From: Thiocapsa bogorovii
GTDB lineage: Bacteria > Pseudomonadota > Gammaproteobacteria > Chromatiales > Chromatiaceae
NCBI RefSeq assembly: GCF_021228795.1
Contig: NZ_CP089309.1
Location: 4,213,501-4,277,500, forward strand
Direction of reading: 5' to 3'
DNA length: 64,000 nucleotides
Position 1 is the first letter of the stretch. Each line of letters opens with the position of its first letter. This document shows, one piece after another, positions 46,469-61,260 of the stretch. Under the pieces are notes generated by a model. The model was not told where the DNA came from. It did not search any database and saw only the letters and a program-made list of their open reading frames with translations. Position numbers and translations under genes: made by a program.

Positions 46469-47902
46469 ATGGAAGCCAGTCTGGAACGGAAGTACAACCT
46501 CGACGTTGTACGCTGGTTCACGGTCATGGCCGTCGTCTACCTGGTGGTGGGCGCGTCTGTCGGGGTTTATATCGCAGCAGAGCTGGCTTGGCCGGCACTG
46601 AATCTGGATAGCCCCTATCTATCGTTCGGGCGTCTGCGCCCGCTTCACACCAACGCCGTCATCTTCGCCTTCGGCGGATGTACCTTGATGGCGACTGCCT
46701 TCTACACCGTCCAACGCACCTGCGGCGCGCGCCTCTGGAGCGACAAGATGGCGTGGTTTACCTTTTGGGGTTGGAATCTCGTCATCGTTCTGGCCGTGAT
46801 CACCCTTCCGTTGGGCTTGACCCAATCGAAGGAATATGCAGAGCTTGAGTGGCCGGTCGACATCCTGATCGCCGTGGTTTGGCTGTCGTTCACCATCAAC
46901 TTCGTGATGACGATCGCCAATCGGAAGTCCTCGCACATCTACGTGTCGAACTGGTTCTTCCTCGGCATGATGATCATGATCGTCTATCTACATGTGGTGA
47001 ACAGCCTGGCGATTCCGGTCGGGCTCTTCAAATCCTATTCGGTCTTTTCGGGCGTACAGGACGCCATGATCCAGTGGTGGTGGGGACATAATGCGGTCGG
47101 GTTCTACCTAACGGCCGGTTTCCTCGGGATCATGTATTACTTCGTACCGAAGCAGGCGGGGCGTCCGATCTACTCCTACCGTCTCTCGGTGATCCATTTC
47201 TGGGCCTTGATGTTCGGTTACGTCTGGCTCGGCGCGCATCATCTGCAATATACCGCGCTGCCTGATTGGACCGGGTCACTCGGCGCCGCTGTCTCCATCG
47301 CGATGATCATCCCGTCGTGGGGTGGTGCCGTGAACGGCATGATGACCCTCTCGGGTGCCTGGGATCGGCTGCGGACCGACTACGTCCTGCGCTTCTTGAT
47401 CATCGCACTCGCCTTCTACGCCATGTCGACCTTCGAAGGGCCCGTCATGTCGCTGAAGACGGTCAACGCTCTTTCTCACTACACGGACTGGACCATCGGT
47501 CACGTCCATTCCGGTGCGTTGGGCTGGGTTGCGGGGATCTCGATCGGAGCGATCTACCACCTCATGACGCGGCTTTATCACACCGAGATGTTCTCGGTGC
47601 GGTTGATCAACTTCCACTTTTGGACGGCGACGATCGGAACCGTAATCTACATCGTGGCCATGTGGGTTTCGGGGATCATGCAGGGTCTGATGTGGCGTGC
47701 CTATGACGAGTACGGCACCCTGGCCTACACCTTCGTCGAATCCGTAGACGCGATGCACCCCTATTACGCGATGCGAACCGTCGGTGGTGCGATCTTCCTG
47801 CTCGGTGCCATCGTGATGCTGTTCAACATCCTGATGACCGTGCGCAAGTCGTTGTCCGAAGGCAGCCTGAGCAAGGCGCGCGCCTTGCCGGCAGCGGCAT
47901 GA
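46469..47902 (+). CDS. ccoN: cbb3-type cytochrome c oxidase subunit I
   Basis: The 477-residue catalytic subunit holds the heme b and heme b3-CuB centres of the high-affinity terminal oxidase. It has about 12 membrane spans and conserved histidine-bearing segments such as [48 protein letters not shown] and [24 protein letters not shown] lies 5 nt before the ATG. It is followed by ccoO, ccoQ and ccoP. This oxidase lets the organism respire at very low oxygen, matching a microaerobic or anaerobic lifestyle. Confidence 0.97.
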   Translation: MEASLERKYNLDVVRWFTVMAVVYLVVGASVGVYIAAELAWPALNLDSPYLSFGRLRPLHTNAVIFAFGGCTLMATAFYTVQRTCGARLWSDKMAWFTFWGWNLVIVLAVITLPLGLTQSKEYAELEWPVDILIAVVWLSFTINFVMTIANRKSSHIYVSNWFFLGMMIMIVYLHVVNSLAIPVGLFKSYSVFSGVQDAMIQWWWGHNAVGFYLTAGFLGIMYYFVPKQAGRPIYSYRLSVIHFWALMFGYVWLGAHHLQYTALPDWTGSLGAAVSIAMIIPSWGGAVNGMMTLSGAWDRLRTDYVLRFLIIALAFYAMSTFEGPVMSLKTVNALSHYTDWTIGHVHSGALGWVAGISIGAIYHLMTRLYHTEMFSVRLINFHFWTATIGTVIYIVAMWVSGIMQGLMWRAYDEYGTLAYTFVESVDAMHPYYAMRTVGGAIFLLGAIVMLFNILMTVRKSLSEGSLSKARALPAAA

Positions 47903-47920
47903 TCCCCGGAGTAGCATCTC

Positions 47921-48667
47921 ATGGCTGATAAAAAGGCAAAGCCGAAGTCCTTCCAGGAATGGATGGAGGTCAATATATGGGGCCTGCTCATCGTGACGGC
48001 CTTGGTGTTGTCGGTGGGCGGATTGGTTGAGATCGTCCCGCTCTTCTATATGAAGAACACCATGGAGTACCACACCTATCCGGAGATCGTGTGGGATAAG
48101 GCCGGAGAAGAGCCGATCGTCGTCGTCGACGAGGCCGGAAAAGAGCAATGGAATTGGGCAGCGGGCGAAGGAATGCGCCCCTACACGGCGCTCGAGCTGG
48201 CCGGGCGAGACGTCTACCAGCGCGAGGGTTGCTACCTCTGTCACTCGCAGATGATCCGTCCGTTCCGCGACGAGCGCGAGCGTTACGGGCACTATTCGCT
48301 GGCCTCCGAGTCCATGTTCGATCATCCATTCCAGTGGGGCTCGAAACGGACCGGTCCGGATCTCGCGCGGGTCGGCGGAAAATACTCCGACGAGTGGCAG
48401 CGCCAGCATATGCGTGCGCCGCGGTCCTTGGTCCCCGAGTCCGTCATGCCGGGGTATCCCTGGCTGGACGAGAATTACCTCAGCGGCAAGAAGATGCAGA
48501 GGCACATGCGCGGGATGCGCACGGTGGGCGTGCCTTACTCGGACGCCGATATCGAGGCTGCGCCGGCACTGGTGGAAGGCAAGACCGAAATGGATGCTCT
48601 GGTGACCTATCTGCAGGTCCTCGGCACCATGGTCGCGCTCGACGAGTCCAAGACCTACCGTGAGTAG
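47921..48667 (+). CDS. ccoO: cbb3 oxidase mono-heme subunit II
   Basis: The 248-residue c-type cytochrome is anchored by one N-terminal span ([21 protein letters not shown]) and carries one heme c at GCYLCHSQM (CxxCH, about residue 107-111), with distal Met candidates such as ESVMPGYPW. It passes electrons from CcoP to CcoN. GGAG precedes the ATG. It overlaps the GTG start of ccoQ by 8 bases. Confidence 0.97.
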   Translation: MADKKAKPKSFQEWMEVNIWGLLIVTALVLSVGGLVEIVPLFYMKNTMEYHTYPEIVWDKAGEEPIVVVDEAGKEQWNWAAGEGMRPYTALELAGRDVYQREGCYLCHSQMIRPFRDERERYGHYSLASESMFDHPFQWGSKRTGPDLARVGGKYSDEWQRQHMRAPRSLVPESVMPGYPWLDENYLSGKKMQRHMRGMRTVGVPYSDADIEAAPALVEGKTEMDALVTYLQVLGTMVALDESKTYRE

Positions 48668-48875
48668 TCTCAGCGACCATTTCCAGACCGATTGGCAGGC
48701 GATGACGACGAATGATTGGATCGGCACGATCCTCACCGTTGTCGTCTTCCTGCTGATGGTCGGTGCCTACTTCTACGTCTTTCGTCCCAAGAATCGGGAA
48801 AAGCTTGAAGCCATGAAACATATCCCGTTCGAAGAGGACAACGAGAACACCGGAGACCTACATGGCCGAAAATAA
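48660..48875 (+). CDS. ccoQ: cbb3 oxidase small subunit CcoQ
   Basis: This small protein has one membrane span ([22 protein letters not shown]) followed by RPKNREKLE and an acidic tail, the CcoQ pattern; CcoQ stabilises the oxidase complex. The GTG start at 48660 overlaps ccoO; an ATG at 48702 (57 residues, beginning MTTNDWIG) is equally likely and closer to usual CcoQ length. It overlaps the start of ccoP by 14 bases. Confidence 0.88.
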   Translation: MSSLSDHFQTDWQAMTTNDWIGTILTVVVFLLMVGAYFYVFRPKNREKLEAMKHIPFEEDNENTGDLHGRK

Positions 48876-49776
48876 CCCCTTTCCCGGTGAGAACAACACC
48901 GGACATGTCTGGGACGACAACCTGCGGGAACTGGCGAATCCACCCCCGCGGTGGTGGATGCTCGGATTTTGGGCGTCCATACTCTTCGTGATCGTCTACA
49001 CGATCCTCTATCCGAGCTGGCCGGTCGGTCAGCAGGCGACACCCGGTCTCCTAGGGTGGACGCAGATTCAAGAGTACGAGCAGGGTGTGGCTCAAGTCGA
49101 TGCGAAGCGCGGTCCGTTCGAGGAACAGATCAGCCAGATGACCGCCGAGGAGATTATTGCCGATCCGGGCCTGCTGCAATACACACTGGCATCGGCCAAG
49201 GTCTTGTTCGGCGATTATTGCTCGGCCTGTCACGGCAGCGGCGGGCAAGGCAATCCCGGCTACCCGGTCTTGGCCGACGACGACTGGCTCTACGGCGGCT
49301 CGATTGCGAAGCTGAAAGAGACGATAACGAACGGTCGAAAAGGAGCGATGACCGCCCATGCGAATATCCTCTCCCAGGAGGAGATCGATGCGCTCGCACA
49401 CTGGGTCGTCGAAATGCACGACGGCAGCGAGGGTAGTGCAGCCGGTTGGGAGCTGTATCGTGCCAAAGGTTGCAACGCCTGCCACGGCGAGAAGGCGAAC
49501 GGAGTACTCGCCGAACTTCCGGGCGGAGAGATCGTGAGCGTCGGTGCGGCTAATCTGACCGACAGCATCTGGCGTTTCGAGCCGGGCGGCTTCGAGAGCG
49601 CACGTCACACGATCATGTATGGCGTCAATCAGCCCGGCATTCCGGAGACGCGTGATGCGGTGATGCCGGCCTTCGGCTCGGTCGCGAAGGTAGACGATGT
49701 CGAGGTTCGGAAACTCGACGATCAGGACATCAAGAAGCTCGCCATTTACGTTCACGAGCTCGGCGGAGGCGGATGA
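48862..49776 (+). CDS. ccoP: cbb3 oxidase di-heme subunit III
   Basis: The 304-residue protein has an N-terminal anchor (WWMLGFWASILFVIVYTILYP) and two class I heme c domains, with CSACHGSG (about residue 119-123) and CNACHGEK (about 210-214). CcoP receives electrons from soluble cytochromes. The conserved HVWDDNLRELANPPPRWW precedes the span. It is followed 71 bp downstream by a small membrane-peptide gene with a strong SD. Confidence 0.97.
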   Translation: MAENNPFPGENNTGHVWDDNLRELANPPPRWWMLGFWASILFVIVYTILYPSWPVGQQATPGLLGWTQIQEYEQGVAQVDAKRGPFEEQISQMTAEEIIADPGLLQYTLASAKVLFGDYCSACHGSGGQGNPGYPVLADDDWLYGGSIAKLKETITNGRKGAMTAHANILSQEEIDALAHWVVEMHDGSEGSAAGWELYRAKGCNACHGEKANGVLAELPGGEIVSVGAANLTDSIWRFEPGGFESARHTIMYGVNQPGIPETRDAVMPAFGSVAKVDDVEVRKLDDQDIKKLAIYVHELGGGG

Positions 49777-49847
49777 TACGCGTCTAAAGATGCGCGGGCC
49801 GGCCTGCCGGCCCGCGGACAACACGCGGAGCAGGGGAGGAGAACGGC

Positions 49848-49994
49848 ATGACCGGCGGACTGACGTGGGACTTCGTGACTTTGATGTCGCTCGCAATGGT
49901 TGTTATCGCGATCCTGATCATCGTATTCCTGATCTACAAGGTCATCACCTTGATGAACCGGGATGCGGAGGCGCACAAGAACAAAGAGTCTTGA
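49848..49994 (+). CDS. 48-residue single-span membrane peptide of the cco operon
   Basis: From ATG 49848 to TGA 49994 there is a peptide beginning MTGGLTWDFVTLMS, one long membrane helix (about 12-36, LAMVVIAILIIVFLIY) and a charged tail MNRDAEAHKNKES. A near-ideal GGGGAGGAG lies 6 nt upstream, and the intrinsic terminator of the operon follows at 50023. Being last before the terminator and single-spanning, it is probably an accessory subunit of cbb3 oxidase, analogous to CcoM of Pseudomonas stutzeri or small oxidase subunits; sequence homology was not tested. Confidence 0.8.
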   Translation: MTGGLTWDFVTLMSLAMVVIAILIIVFLIYKVITLMNRDAEAHKNKES

Positions 49995-50315
49995 AGGCGT
50001 CGGACTTGATATAACGCCATCGAGGGGGATCTAAGATCCCCCTTTTTTTGTAGCGTAAATGACTTCGGAATCAAGTGGTTGCGTTTGCGAAAACGCATGG
50101 TCAAAAAGAGTCGTGAGGCGTAACTTATCATTTATGTGGAGGCGGCATTCGGTCGACGCCTTGAGGCCGACGTCGTTTTCAGGCAGATCCGGCCGGATCC
50201 GATCCGGCAGATCATGCATCCGCCGCTTCCCCCATGCGCGACACCGAGATGCGAGTTCAGCTCGATGCTGGGACACCGCTTGTGGAAAACGTCGACCCCG
50301 TTGTGGAGATGGTCA
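49995..50315. other. Gap between the cco structural operon and ccoG
   Basis: It contains the terminator at 50023-50049 and then no supported gene. GATCCGGCCGGATCCGATCCGGCAGATC near 50186-50213 is repetitive and partly palindromic. No FNR (TTGAT-N4-ATCAA) site was found, although ccoG needs its own promoter after the terminator. Confidence 0.5.
50023..50049 (+). terminator. Rho-independent terminator after the cco operon
   Basis: The stem AGGGGGATC-TAA-GATCCCCCT is followed by a run of seven T. It ends the ccoNOQP plus small-peptide transcript. Confidence 0.93.
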
Positions 50316-51746
50316 GTGAGCACGAATCCTGTGGCAACCCAAACCGCCGTTGACGACCTCTATGCCGAGGCCGAGCATTGGCATGTCAATACCGGCGGCG
50401 AAACGATCCACGCCAAGCGTCTTGCCGGACGGTGGCGAACCATCAAGTGGGCCGCCGCCTCGGTTTGGTTGATCTACTTCCTCGGTCCTTATCTGCGCTG
50501 GGACGGTCGGCAGGCGGTCTTGTTCGATATTCCGAATCGCCAGTATCACATCTTCGGCGCGACGGTTCTGCCGCAGGACTTCTGGATGCTGTCGTTGTTG
50601 TTGCTGTTCTTCGCCATCCTCCTCGCCGTGGCGACCGCGTTGGTCGGCCGGGTCTGGTGCGGCTATTTTTGCTTTCAGACGGTCTGGACCGACATCTATA
50701 CCTGGATCGAGGAGAAACTCGAGGGGAGTCCGCCGCAACGTCGGAAGCTCGACAAGTCGCCCATGTCCCTGAGCAAGCTTCGGATCAAGGCGACCAAACA
50801 TGCGCTCTGGTTGTTGATCGGCTTCATCACGGGTTTCAGCTTCGTGGCCTGGTTCACGGACGCACCGACCCTTTGGGGCAGCTTTTTCGCCGGCGAGTCC
50901 GGTGCCGTCGCCTACATCACGGTGGCGCTCTTCACTGTCGGAACCTACGGCTTGGCCGGCTTCATGCGTGAACAGACCTGTTTCTGGCTCTGCCCCTATG
51001 CGCGCATCCAAGGCGTGATGCTCGACAAGACAACGATCGTCCCGACCTACGACGTTGCGCGTGGCGAGCCCCGTGGACGCGTGAAGCGCGGCGAAACCGG
51101 TGAAACGCGCACGGGCGGCGACTGCGTCGACTGCAACCAATGTGTTGCCGTCTGTCCGACCGGTGTCGATATCCGTAATGGACAGCAGGAAGGCTGCATC
51201 ACCTGTGCGCTCTGCATCGATGCATGCGATCAGGTCATGGATAAGGTCGGGCGACCGCGCGGCCTGATCCGCTATGCCTCGCTGGACGAGCTCGAAGGTT
51301 TGCCCACCAAGACGCTCCTGCTGCGTCCGCGTGTCTGGGTTTACGCGGCGATCATGAGTGTCGCGCTTGCAGGGATCCTCTACGGGTTTTCGACCTTGGC
51401 GGCGATCGACCTCAAGGTCCTGCACGAACGCGCGCCGCTCTATGTGCGGCTCAGCGACGGATCCATCCAGAACAAATACACACTGAAGATCCTCAACAAG
51501 ATGCCCGAAGAGCTCGCCGTGCGGATCAGCGTGACCGGTCCCGACGGCTTGACGCTCGTCGGGGCGGAGGAGCCGATCGTGGCGCCGCCGGGCGGAGTGA
51601 CCCCTGCTGTTGTGTTCGTCAAGGTGCCGAAGCGCTCGCTCGACGGTGAACAGCATCCGGTGCGGTTTCATGTCCAAGCGGCGCGACCGTCCGGCGCTCT
51701 GGTCGAGGCCGACCGGGACAGCGTCTTCATCGGACCACGTCGTTAG
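50316..51746 (+). CDS. ccoG: cbb3 oxidase accessory protein CcoG (FixG)
   Basis: The 476-residue membrane ferredoxin-like protein has about five spans, the N-terminal GRVWCGYFCFQTVW and FWLCPYARIQGVM cysteine segments, two 4Fe-4S motifs (CVDCNQCVAVCPTGVD and CITCALCIDACDQ), and a C-terminal Ig-like FixG domain (about 365-476). CcoG reduces copper for delivery to the oxidase. The GTG at 50316 has GGAGA about 7 nt upstream and starts the normal N-terminus; the frame is open to 50136 without conservation. ccoH, ccoI and ccoS follow. Confidence 0.92.
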   Translation: MSTNPVATQTAVDDLYAEAEHWHVNTGGETIHAKRLAGRWRTIKWAAASVWLIYFLGPYLRWDGRQAVLFDIPNRQYHIFGATVLPQDFWMLSLLLLFFAILLAVATALVGRVWCGYFCFQTVWTDIYTWIEEKLEGSPPQRRKLDKSPMSLSKLRIKATKHALWLLIGFITGFSFVAWFTDAPTLWGSFFAGESGAVAYITVALFTVGTYGLAGFMREQTCFWLCPYARIQGVMLDKTTIVPTYDVARGEPRGRVKRGETGETRTGGDCVDCNQCVAVCPTGVDIRNGQQEGCITCALCIDACDQVMDKVGRPRGLIRYASLDELEGLPTKTLLLRPRVWVYAAIMSVALAGILYGFSTLAAIDLKVLHERAPLYVRLSDGSIQNKYTLKILNKMPEELAVRISVTGPDGLTLVGAEEPIVAPPGGVTPAVVFVKVPKRSLDGEQHPVRFHVQAARPSGALVEADRDSVFIGPRR

Positions 51747-51902
51747 CCAGCTTTCCAGCTCCGAGCGCGACGGACGCCGTTCGGTGCTTGTCTCATGAAA
51801 ACGGTCGCATTGGTCTATGGATGAGATGGAGAGCTTGGGGGACGCAAAGCGGCTCGGTCGCGACGTCCTTCGGGACATGCCACGATCGTCCTGACGGGCC
51901 TG

Positions 51903-52103
51903 GTGTTCGCGATTGTGGCTTCTGCTTCAATCGGCGCGGACGCGCTGTCTTACCTCCTGATGCGGCTCGTGGACATGGATCACGACACCCTTTCCCGTCT
52001 TGAGCAGGGCGTCGAGCTTGTCACCGTCTCGGCGCTGTTGGCCCTTGCGGTCGGCGTCGTTCGAGTCGGCTCATCGGCTCTTTGGATGCAGAAGGCAGCA
52101 TAG
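51903..52103 (+). CDS. Small membrane protein between ccoG and ccoH
   Basis: Reading from GTG 51903 gives 66 residues with two likely membrane helices (VFAIVASASIGADALSYLLM and LVTVSALLALAVGVVRVG) separated by a charged LVDMDHDTLSRLEQG. The frame is open back to a TGA at 51822 without an ATG, so the start is uncertain; a basic GRKAARSRRPSGH stretch precedes it. A nearby ATG in another frame (51821) hints at a possible frameshift. The family was not recognised. Location suggests an oxidase-assembly role, but this is weak. Confidence 0.4.
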   Translation: MFAIVASASIGADALSYLLMRLVDMDHDTLSRLEQGVELVTVSALLALAVGVVRVGSSALWMQKAA

Positions 52104-52180
52104 ACAGGTCGGCATGGGAGCTCGTTCGGCACAGCCGACGGGCCGCTGCCCGAACGGTATCGACATCGAGGTAAACGAAT

Positions 52181-52696
52181 ATGCAAACAAGTAGCCAACC
52201 CCCTTCCGAATCGACCCCGGCGTTCCGAAGTCCCTGGGTTCTGGCATGGATCGGCCTGATCGTCACGGTACTCGCCGTGAACCTGACCTTCGTGTTTCTC
52301 GCGATCCGCACCAATCCCGGGTTGGTCAACGCGGACTATTACGAACGTGGTCAAGACTACGAGCAAACGATGGTCTCGCGTCTCGCCCGTGACCCCGGTT
52401 GGCTGATGCGTGCGGATATCCCAAAGCCCCTCACTGCCGGTGCGGAAGCGTCGATTCGCCTGGTCCTGGTTGACAAGGCCGGTCAGCCCGTCGATGTCGA
52501 CGAGGCGTCCTTCTACGCGTACCGACCGTCCGATGTCTCGCGCGATTTCGCCTTGCCGATGATTCGCGAGGCCAAGGGACGCTATTTGGTCGAGACGTCC
52601 TTTCCGCTGATCGGCGTTTGGGACATCCTGATCGCCGCGAAGACCGGCGAGGACGAATACAGCGTCGGCGAGCGTGTCAACGTCGCTCGCCCCTGA
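52181..52696 (+). CDS. ccoH: cbb3 assembly protein CcoH (FixH)
   Basis: The 171-residue FixH/CcoH-family protein has one N-terminal span ([22 protein letters not shown]) followed by the family's [17 protein letters not shown] segment and a periplasmic beta-rich domain ending [19 protein letters not shown]. CcoH is needed for stable cbb3 assembly and interacts with CcoN. GAGGT lies upstream of the ATG. It overlaps the ccoI start by 23 bases. Confidence 0.92.
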   Translation: MQTSSQPPSESTPAFRSPWVLAWIGLIVTVLAVNLTFVFLAIRTNPGLVNADYYERGQDYEQTMVSRLARDPGWLMRADIPKPLTAGAEASIRLVLVDKAGQPVDVDEASFYAYRPSDVSRDFALPMIREAKGRYLVETSFPLIGVWDILIAAKTGEDEYSVGERVNVARP

Positions 52697-55271
52697 GGTC
52701 CGAACGCCTCCGGTTTCGAGCCAAGAATCCGAGGCGGACGCGACGGCCCGCCCGGCGTCGTCCTCGACCCGCGTGCACTGCTTTCACTGCGGTCTTCCGG
52801 TCGCCGAATCCGCGCGCGAGACGGCGGTGGTGGCAGGTCGCGAACGGGACTTCTGCTGCACCGGTTGCAAGTCGGTCTGCGAGGCGATCTTCGCCGCCGG
52901 ACTCGAGGGGTTCTATAAGCGCACCCCCGAGGGCGAGATCTTCGGTCCGCCACCCGAGCCGCCGAAAGATCTGGCCGTTTTCGATCTTGATGCCGTGCAG
53001 GAGGAGTTCACCGACACCGCCGGCGAGTCACGCGAGATCAATCTCCTGGTCGAGGGCATCCACTGCGCGGCCTGCGTCTGGCTGATCGAGAAGGGGCTTT
53101 GCGCCATGCCGGGGGTGGAGGAGGCCCGCGTCAACCTGACCGGCCGGCGACTGCGCGTGCGCTGGGACAACGGACGCCTGAAGCTCTCGAGGATCCTGCG
53201 CCGACTCGCGGATCTCGGCTATGCCGCCGCGCCCTTCGACCCCGAGTCCGCGGAGGGTGCGATCGGGCGCGAGAACCGCACCATGCTGTACCGCATGGCC
53301 TGGGCCGGTTTTGCGATGATGAACCTCATGTGGATCTCGATCGCGCTCTATGCCGGCGCCGATCAGGGCGAGTTCCGCGGTTTGTTTCAATGGCTCGGCT
53401 TCGTGATTGCCACGCCGACGCTTCTGTATTCGGGCGCGCCCTTTTTCCGCGGTGCCTGGTCCGGGCTGCGCTCGGGACATCTGAGCATGGACCTGCCGAT
53501 CGCGATCGGCGTGACGACGACTTACGTTTACTCGCTCTATGTCACGCTCGGCATCTCCAGCATCGGCGACGTCTACTGGGACACCGTCGTCAATTTCCTC
53601 TTCGTCATCCTGGTCGGACGCTATCTCGAGGCGATCTCGCGTCGCAAGGCCGTGGCCTCGACACAACGACTGCTCGATCTTCAACCGAAGGTTGCGACCC
53701 GCCTGGACGGGGAAGCCTGCGAGACCGAATCGGTCGTCCCGGTGCGCGCACTGAAGCTCGGCGAGCGCGTGTTGGTACGTCCGGGTGAGCGGATCCCCGT
53801 CGACGGCGAGGTGATCTACGGCGGCAGCGGGGTGGATGAATCGATGCTGACCGGAGAGTCGCGACCGGTCGCCAAGGCGATCGGCGACCAGGTTGTTGCC
53901 GGCACGATCAACGGTGCGGGTGTCCTGACCGTGCGGATCGATGCGCTGCTGCGCGAGACCGCACTGGGTCGCATCATTCGGCTGGTCGAGGACGCACAAG
54001 CCAGCAAGGCACCGATCCAGCGGCTTGCCGACCGGATCGTCCCCTGGTTTGTCGCGGCAACGCTCGCTCTGGCTACCCTCACCTTCCTGTTCTGGATTCA
54101 GGTGGATGCCGAGGTTGCGGTGATGGCGGCGACGGCCGTGCTCATCATCACCTGTCCCTGCGCTTTCGGGATGGCCACGCCCATGGCGGTGGCCGTGGCC
54201 ACCGGACTCGCCGCCTCGCGCGGCATCCTGGTGAAGAACGGTGCCGTGCTCGAGCGCCTCTCCTCGATCGATCACTTCGTGTTCGACAAGACCGGGACGC
54301 TGACCGTCGGACGCCCGACCGTAACCGGTCTCGCGAGCGCGCCCGGCGGCTGGCGTCTGATCGACGGGACGCAGGACCTGACACCCGAGGAGCGTGACCT
54401 CTTCGGAGGGCTCCAAGCGCTCGAGCGGCTCTCCGAGCATCCGATCGCCGCCGCCATCCTGGATCTCTGCGCGCGAGCCGAGATCGAGCGCATCGCGGCG
54501 CCGGTGGATGCGGTCGAGGTTGCGCCCGGTCTCGGGATCAAGGGGCGTGTGGACGGGGTCGACATCCTGGCCGGGACACGGGACTGGCTGGTCCGAAACG
54601 GTGTTCAGCCTTGGTCCGACGGGGAAGATCGGTCGGCTGATGCGACCTCGGGGCTTGTTCACTGCGCGCGAGCCGGCCAAGAGGTGCTGCGGCTCGGCGT
54701 CGCCGATCCACTACGACCCGATGCCGCGCGTGTAATCGCGCGGATGCGCGAGCGCGGGATCCGGGTGACGCTCCTCACCGGCGATCGCCGCGAGACGGCC
54801 GAGGCGATCGCTGCCGAGCTCGGAGGCGGGATCGAGGTCATCGCCCAGGTCATGCCCGAGGATAAGGATCGCGTGATCGCCGAGCTTCAGCGCGGCGGCC
54901 ACCGGGTCGCTATGGTCGGCGACGGGGTGAACGACGCACCTGCCTTGGTGCGGGCCGATGTGGGCATCGCGATGGGGAGCGGGACCGATGTCTCGATCGC
55001 GAGCGCGGACATCGTGCTCATGTCCAGCGAGCTCGGGCGTGTCGAAGAGGCCGCCCGATTGTCGCGACGCACCCTAAGGACCATTCGCCAGAACATCGGT
55101 ATCTCGGTGGTTTACAATCTCATCATGGTCCCGCTTGCGATGGCTGCGGTCATCACGCCCCTGATCGCTGCCATCTCGATGCCGCTCAGCTCCCTGGCGG
55201 TCATCGGTAACTCGGCGCGGATTCGTGCGGTTTTCAAGCCCGGAGACGGCGGCGCCCCGCGCGAACCGTGA
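52674..55271 (+). CDS. ccoI: Copper-transporting P-type ATPase CcoI (FixI)
   Basis: The 865-residue P1B ATPase supplies copper for cbb3 oxidase. It has an N-terminal Cys-rich domain ([21 protein letters not shown]), an HMA domain with CAACVWL, about eight membrane spans, the ion-binding CPC at Cys494-Pro-Cys496, the phosphorylated Asp538 in DKTGTLT, the [11 protein letters not shown] motif, and [10 protein letters not shown]. The CPC plus the FixI-type N-terminal domain distinguishes it from CopA. The GTG start lies inside ccoH; the next in-frame ATG is much later, so the GTG is retained. ccoS follows. Confidence 0.93.
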   Translation: MSTSLAPEVRTPPVSSQESEADATARPASSSTRVHCFHCGLPVAESARETAVVAGRERDFCCTGCKSVCEAIFAAGLEGFYKRTPEGEIFGPPPEPPKDLAVFDLDAVQEEFTDTAGESREINLLVEGIHCAACVWLIEKGLCAMPGVEEARVNLTGRRLRVRWDNGRLKLSRILRRLADLGYAAAPFDPESAEGAIGRENRTMLYRMAWAGFAMMNLMWISIALYAGADQGEFRGLFQWLGFVIATPTLLYSGAPFFRGAWSGLRSGHLSMDLPIAIGVTTTYVYSLYVTLGISSIGDVYWDTVVNFLFVILVGRYLEAISRRKAVASTQRLLDLQPKVATRLDGEACETESVVPVRALKLGERVLVRPGERIPVDGEVIYGGSGVDESMLTGESRPVAKAIGDQVVAGTINGAGVLTVRIDALLRETALGRIIRLVEDAQASKAPIQRLADRIVPWFVAATLALATLTFLFWIQVDAEVAVMAATAVLIITCPCAFGMATPMAVAVATGLAASRGILVKNGAVLERLSSIDHFVFDKTGTLTVGRPTVTGLASAPGGWRLIDGTQDLTPEERDLFGGLQALERLSEHPIAAAILDLCARAEIERIAAPVDAVEVAPGLGIKGRVDGVDILAGTRDWLVRNGVQPWSDGEDRSADATSGLVHCARAGQEVLRLGVADPLRPDAARVIARMRERGIRVTLLTGDRRETAEAIAAELGGGIEVIAQVMPEDKDRVIAELQRGGHRVAMVGDGVNDAPALVRADVGIAMGSGTDVSIASADIVLMSSELGRVEEAARLSRRTLRTIRQNIGISVVYNLIMVPLAMAAVITPLIAAISMPLSSLAVIGNSARIRAVFKPGDGGAPREP

Positions 55272-55315
55272 CCCGAGCGGTTGCTTGATGCTATCGAGCG
55301 GAGGTTCGATCGACG

Positions 55316-55576
55316 ATGGACGTGATCTACGGCTTGATCCCCGGCATGCTTGTCCTTGGACTCGCTGCGGTCGCCGTGCTCTTCTGGGCGACCCGAACCG
55401 GTCAATACGACGATCTGGACGGCGACGGGCGGCGGATCCTGATGGACGAAGACGAGGAGGATGGCGACCCGCGGCGAGCCCCCCCCATGGACGCGGATCC
55501 CGAACTGAATCCCGTCGCGAGCGATCCGCTAGGTGAGATGCGCCATCGACGCAATCCCGATCAAGAAACTCGGTAG
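55316..55576 (+). CDS. ccoS: cbb3 oxidase assembly protein CcoS
   Basis: The 86-residue protein has one N-terminal span (LIPGMLVLGLAAVAVLFWATR) and then the CcoS-typical TGQYDDLDGDGRRILMDEDE. CcoS is required for cofactor insertion into cbb3 oxidase. GGAGG lies 11 nt before the ATG. It is somewhat longer than typical CcoS, with an extra C-terminal polar tail. It is the last gene of the assembly operon. Confidence 0.92.
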   Translation: MDVIYGLIPGMLVLGLAAVAVLFWATRTGQYDDLDGDGRRILMDEDEEDGDPRRAPPMDADPELNPVASDPLGEMRHRRNPDQETR

Positions 55577-55612
55577 ACGACGGGATTCAGAAATTTAAAA
55601 AAAATTAAATAC

Positions 55613-55700
55613 TTAAACTGCGGCATCCACCGACGACTCGGGGGGCTCGGACATGACTTCAATGCAGGGCCCTTCCAAACCCCAAAGCGCCGCAGTTTAA
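55613..55700. repeat. 88-bp element with 12-bp terminal inverted repeats (copy 3)
   Basis: TTAAACTGCGGC (55613-55624) is perfectly inverted as GCCGCAGTTTAA (55689-55700), with 64 nt between. Its right end is one base from the stop codon of the gamma-carbonic anhydrase-like gene. An A-rich run (55591-55612) precedes the left end. Confidence 0.8.
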
Positions 55701-55701
55701 T

Positions 55702-56262
55702 CTAGAACTCGTTTTGGAGGCGTTTGTACCCGCGCACCAAATCGGCGTTGGCTCGGATGACGTCCTCGGAGAACTCACTCGCTTGGGGCGTGACACGCTT
55801 GATCATGTCGAGGTCGGTGGACGGGCCGATGCGTGTCGTCGAGGGGACATAGAACTCGGGCGGCAGGTCGCGTCCATCGACGACGGCGTTGTGGCGGACC
55901 ACGCAGCCGTCCCCGACGTGGCAGTTGAAGAGCACGCTGTTGAAGCCGATGAACACCCGGTCTCCGACGGAGCAAGGGCCGTGCACGATCGATCGATGCG
56001 CAATCGAGGTGTTGGTCCCGATCGTGACCGCCGCGCCAGACTTCGAATGGATGACCACGCCGTCCTGGATGTTCGAGTTGGCGCCGATCACCACCGGGTC
56101 CATTTCGCCTTGTGCATCGACCTCATCGGCGCGGATCACGGCGTAGGGACCAACGAAGACGTTGGCGTGAATCACGACTTTTCCGCAGATGATGGCCGTC
56201 TTGTCGATGTAAGCGGATTCGTCGATCACCGGCAGATCGCCGGAGGGGTTCTTGCGGATCAT
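55702..56262 (-). CDS. Gamma-carbonic anhydrase-like hexapeptide protein
   Basis: The 186-residue left-handed beta-helix protein has the three zinc-ligand histidines of gamma-carbonic anhydrases (His72 in GVVIHS, His89 and His94 in SIAHRSIVHGP). The supporting Arg44/Asp46 (IRADE) and Gln66/Asp67 (NIQDG) are also present. The short spacing between His72 and His89 resembles CamH/CcmM-type sequences without the acidic loop. Activity in CO2 hydration is plausible for an autotroph, but many homologues are inactive. Three-prime it abuts a terminal-inverted-repeat element; phosphoglucomutase follows on the same strand upstream. Confidence 0.83.
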   Translation of the reverse strand: MIRKNPSGDLPVIDESAYIDKTAIICGKVVIHANVFVGPYAVIRADEVDAQGEMDPVVIGANSNIQDGVVIHSKSGAAVTIGTNTSIAHRSIVHGPCSVGDRVFIGFNSVLFNCHVGDGCVVRHNAVVDGRDLPPEFYVPSTTRIGPSTDLDMIKRVTPQASEFSEDVIRANADLVRGYKRLQNEF

Positions 56263-56295
56263 TCGGAATGCCTGGATTCTAAAACATAGATCATT

Positions 56296-58054
<1,759 letters not shown>

Positions 58055-58305
58055 TCAACATGGCCGGATGCGGGTCGCCCGGGCCTGCTTGAAACGGTTC
58101 TCGGAGGCGCGGGATGCGGATGCTCGGTCACGCGATCGGCCACTGCGCTCGTGAGGCATTGTATCCCCGCAAGCCCATGCGACAATACCGGATCGGTCCA
58201 GGGCTGCTCCGGCCGTGCACCGCGCGTGACGTCGAACGGCCGCTGCGCCCTCGGAACATCCCCTATTTCACGTTGAATCGAAGCACGATTGAGGTATTCC
58301 AAGCA

Positions 58306-61084
<2,779 letters not shown>

Positions 61085-61260
61085 CGCAGTTCCGAGCGCC
61101 TGTCGCCGACACGCAGCACCCGATGTCGGGCACGGCATTGCCGGCCCGATCCGGGCGTTCGGTATATCCTTGTTTCGAGTCGGTGAACCTGCCGAAGGGC
61201 CGGGTTTCTGATACCATCTCCGGCAACGTTTCATCGCCGAATTGATCGCAGGATACCCTT

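Noticed and set aside
50050-50120. FNR box ahead of ccoG
   Set aside because: TGACTTCGGAATCAA has one good half-site but wrong spacing for TTGAT-N4-ATCAA.
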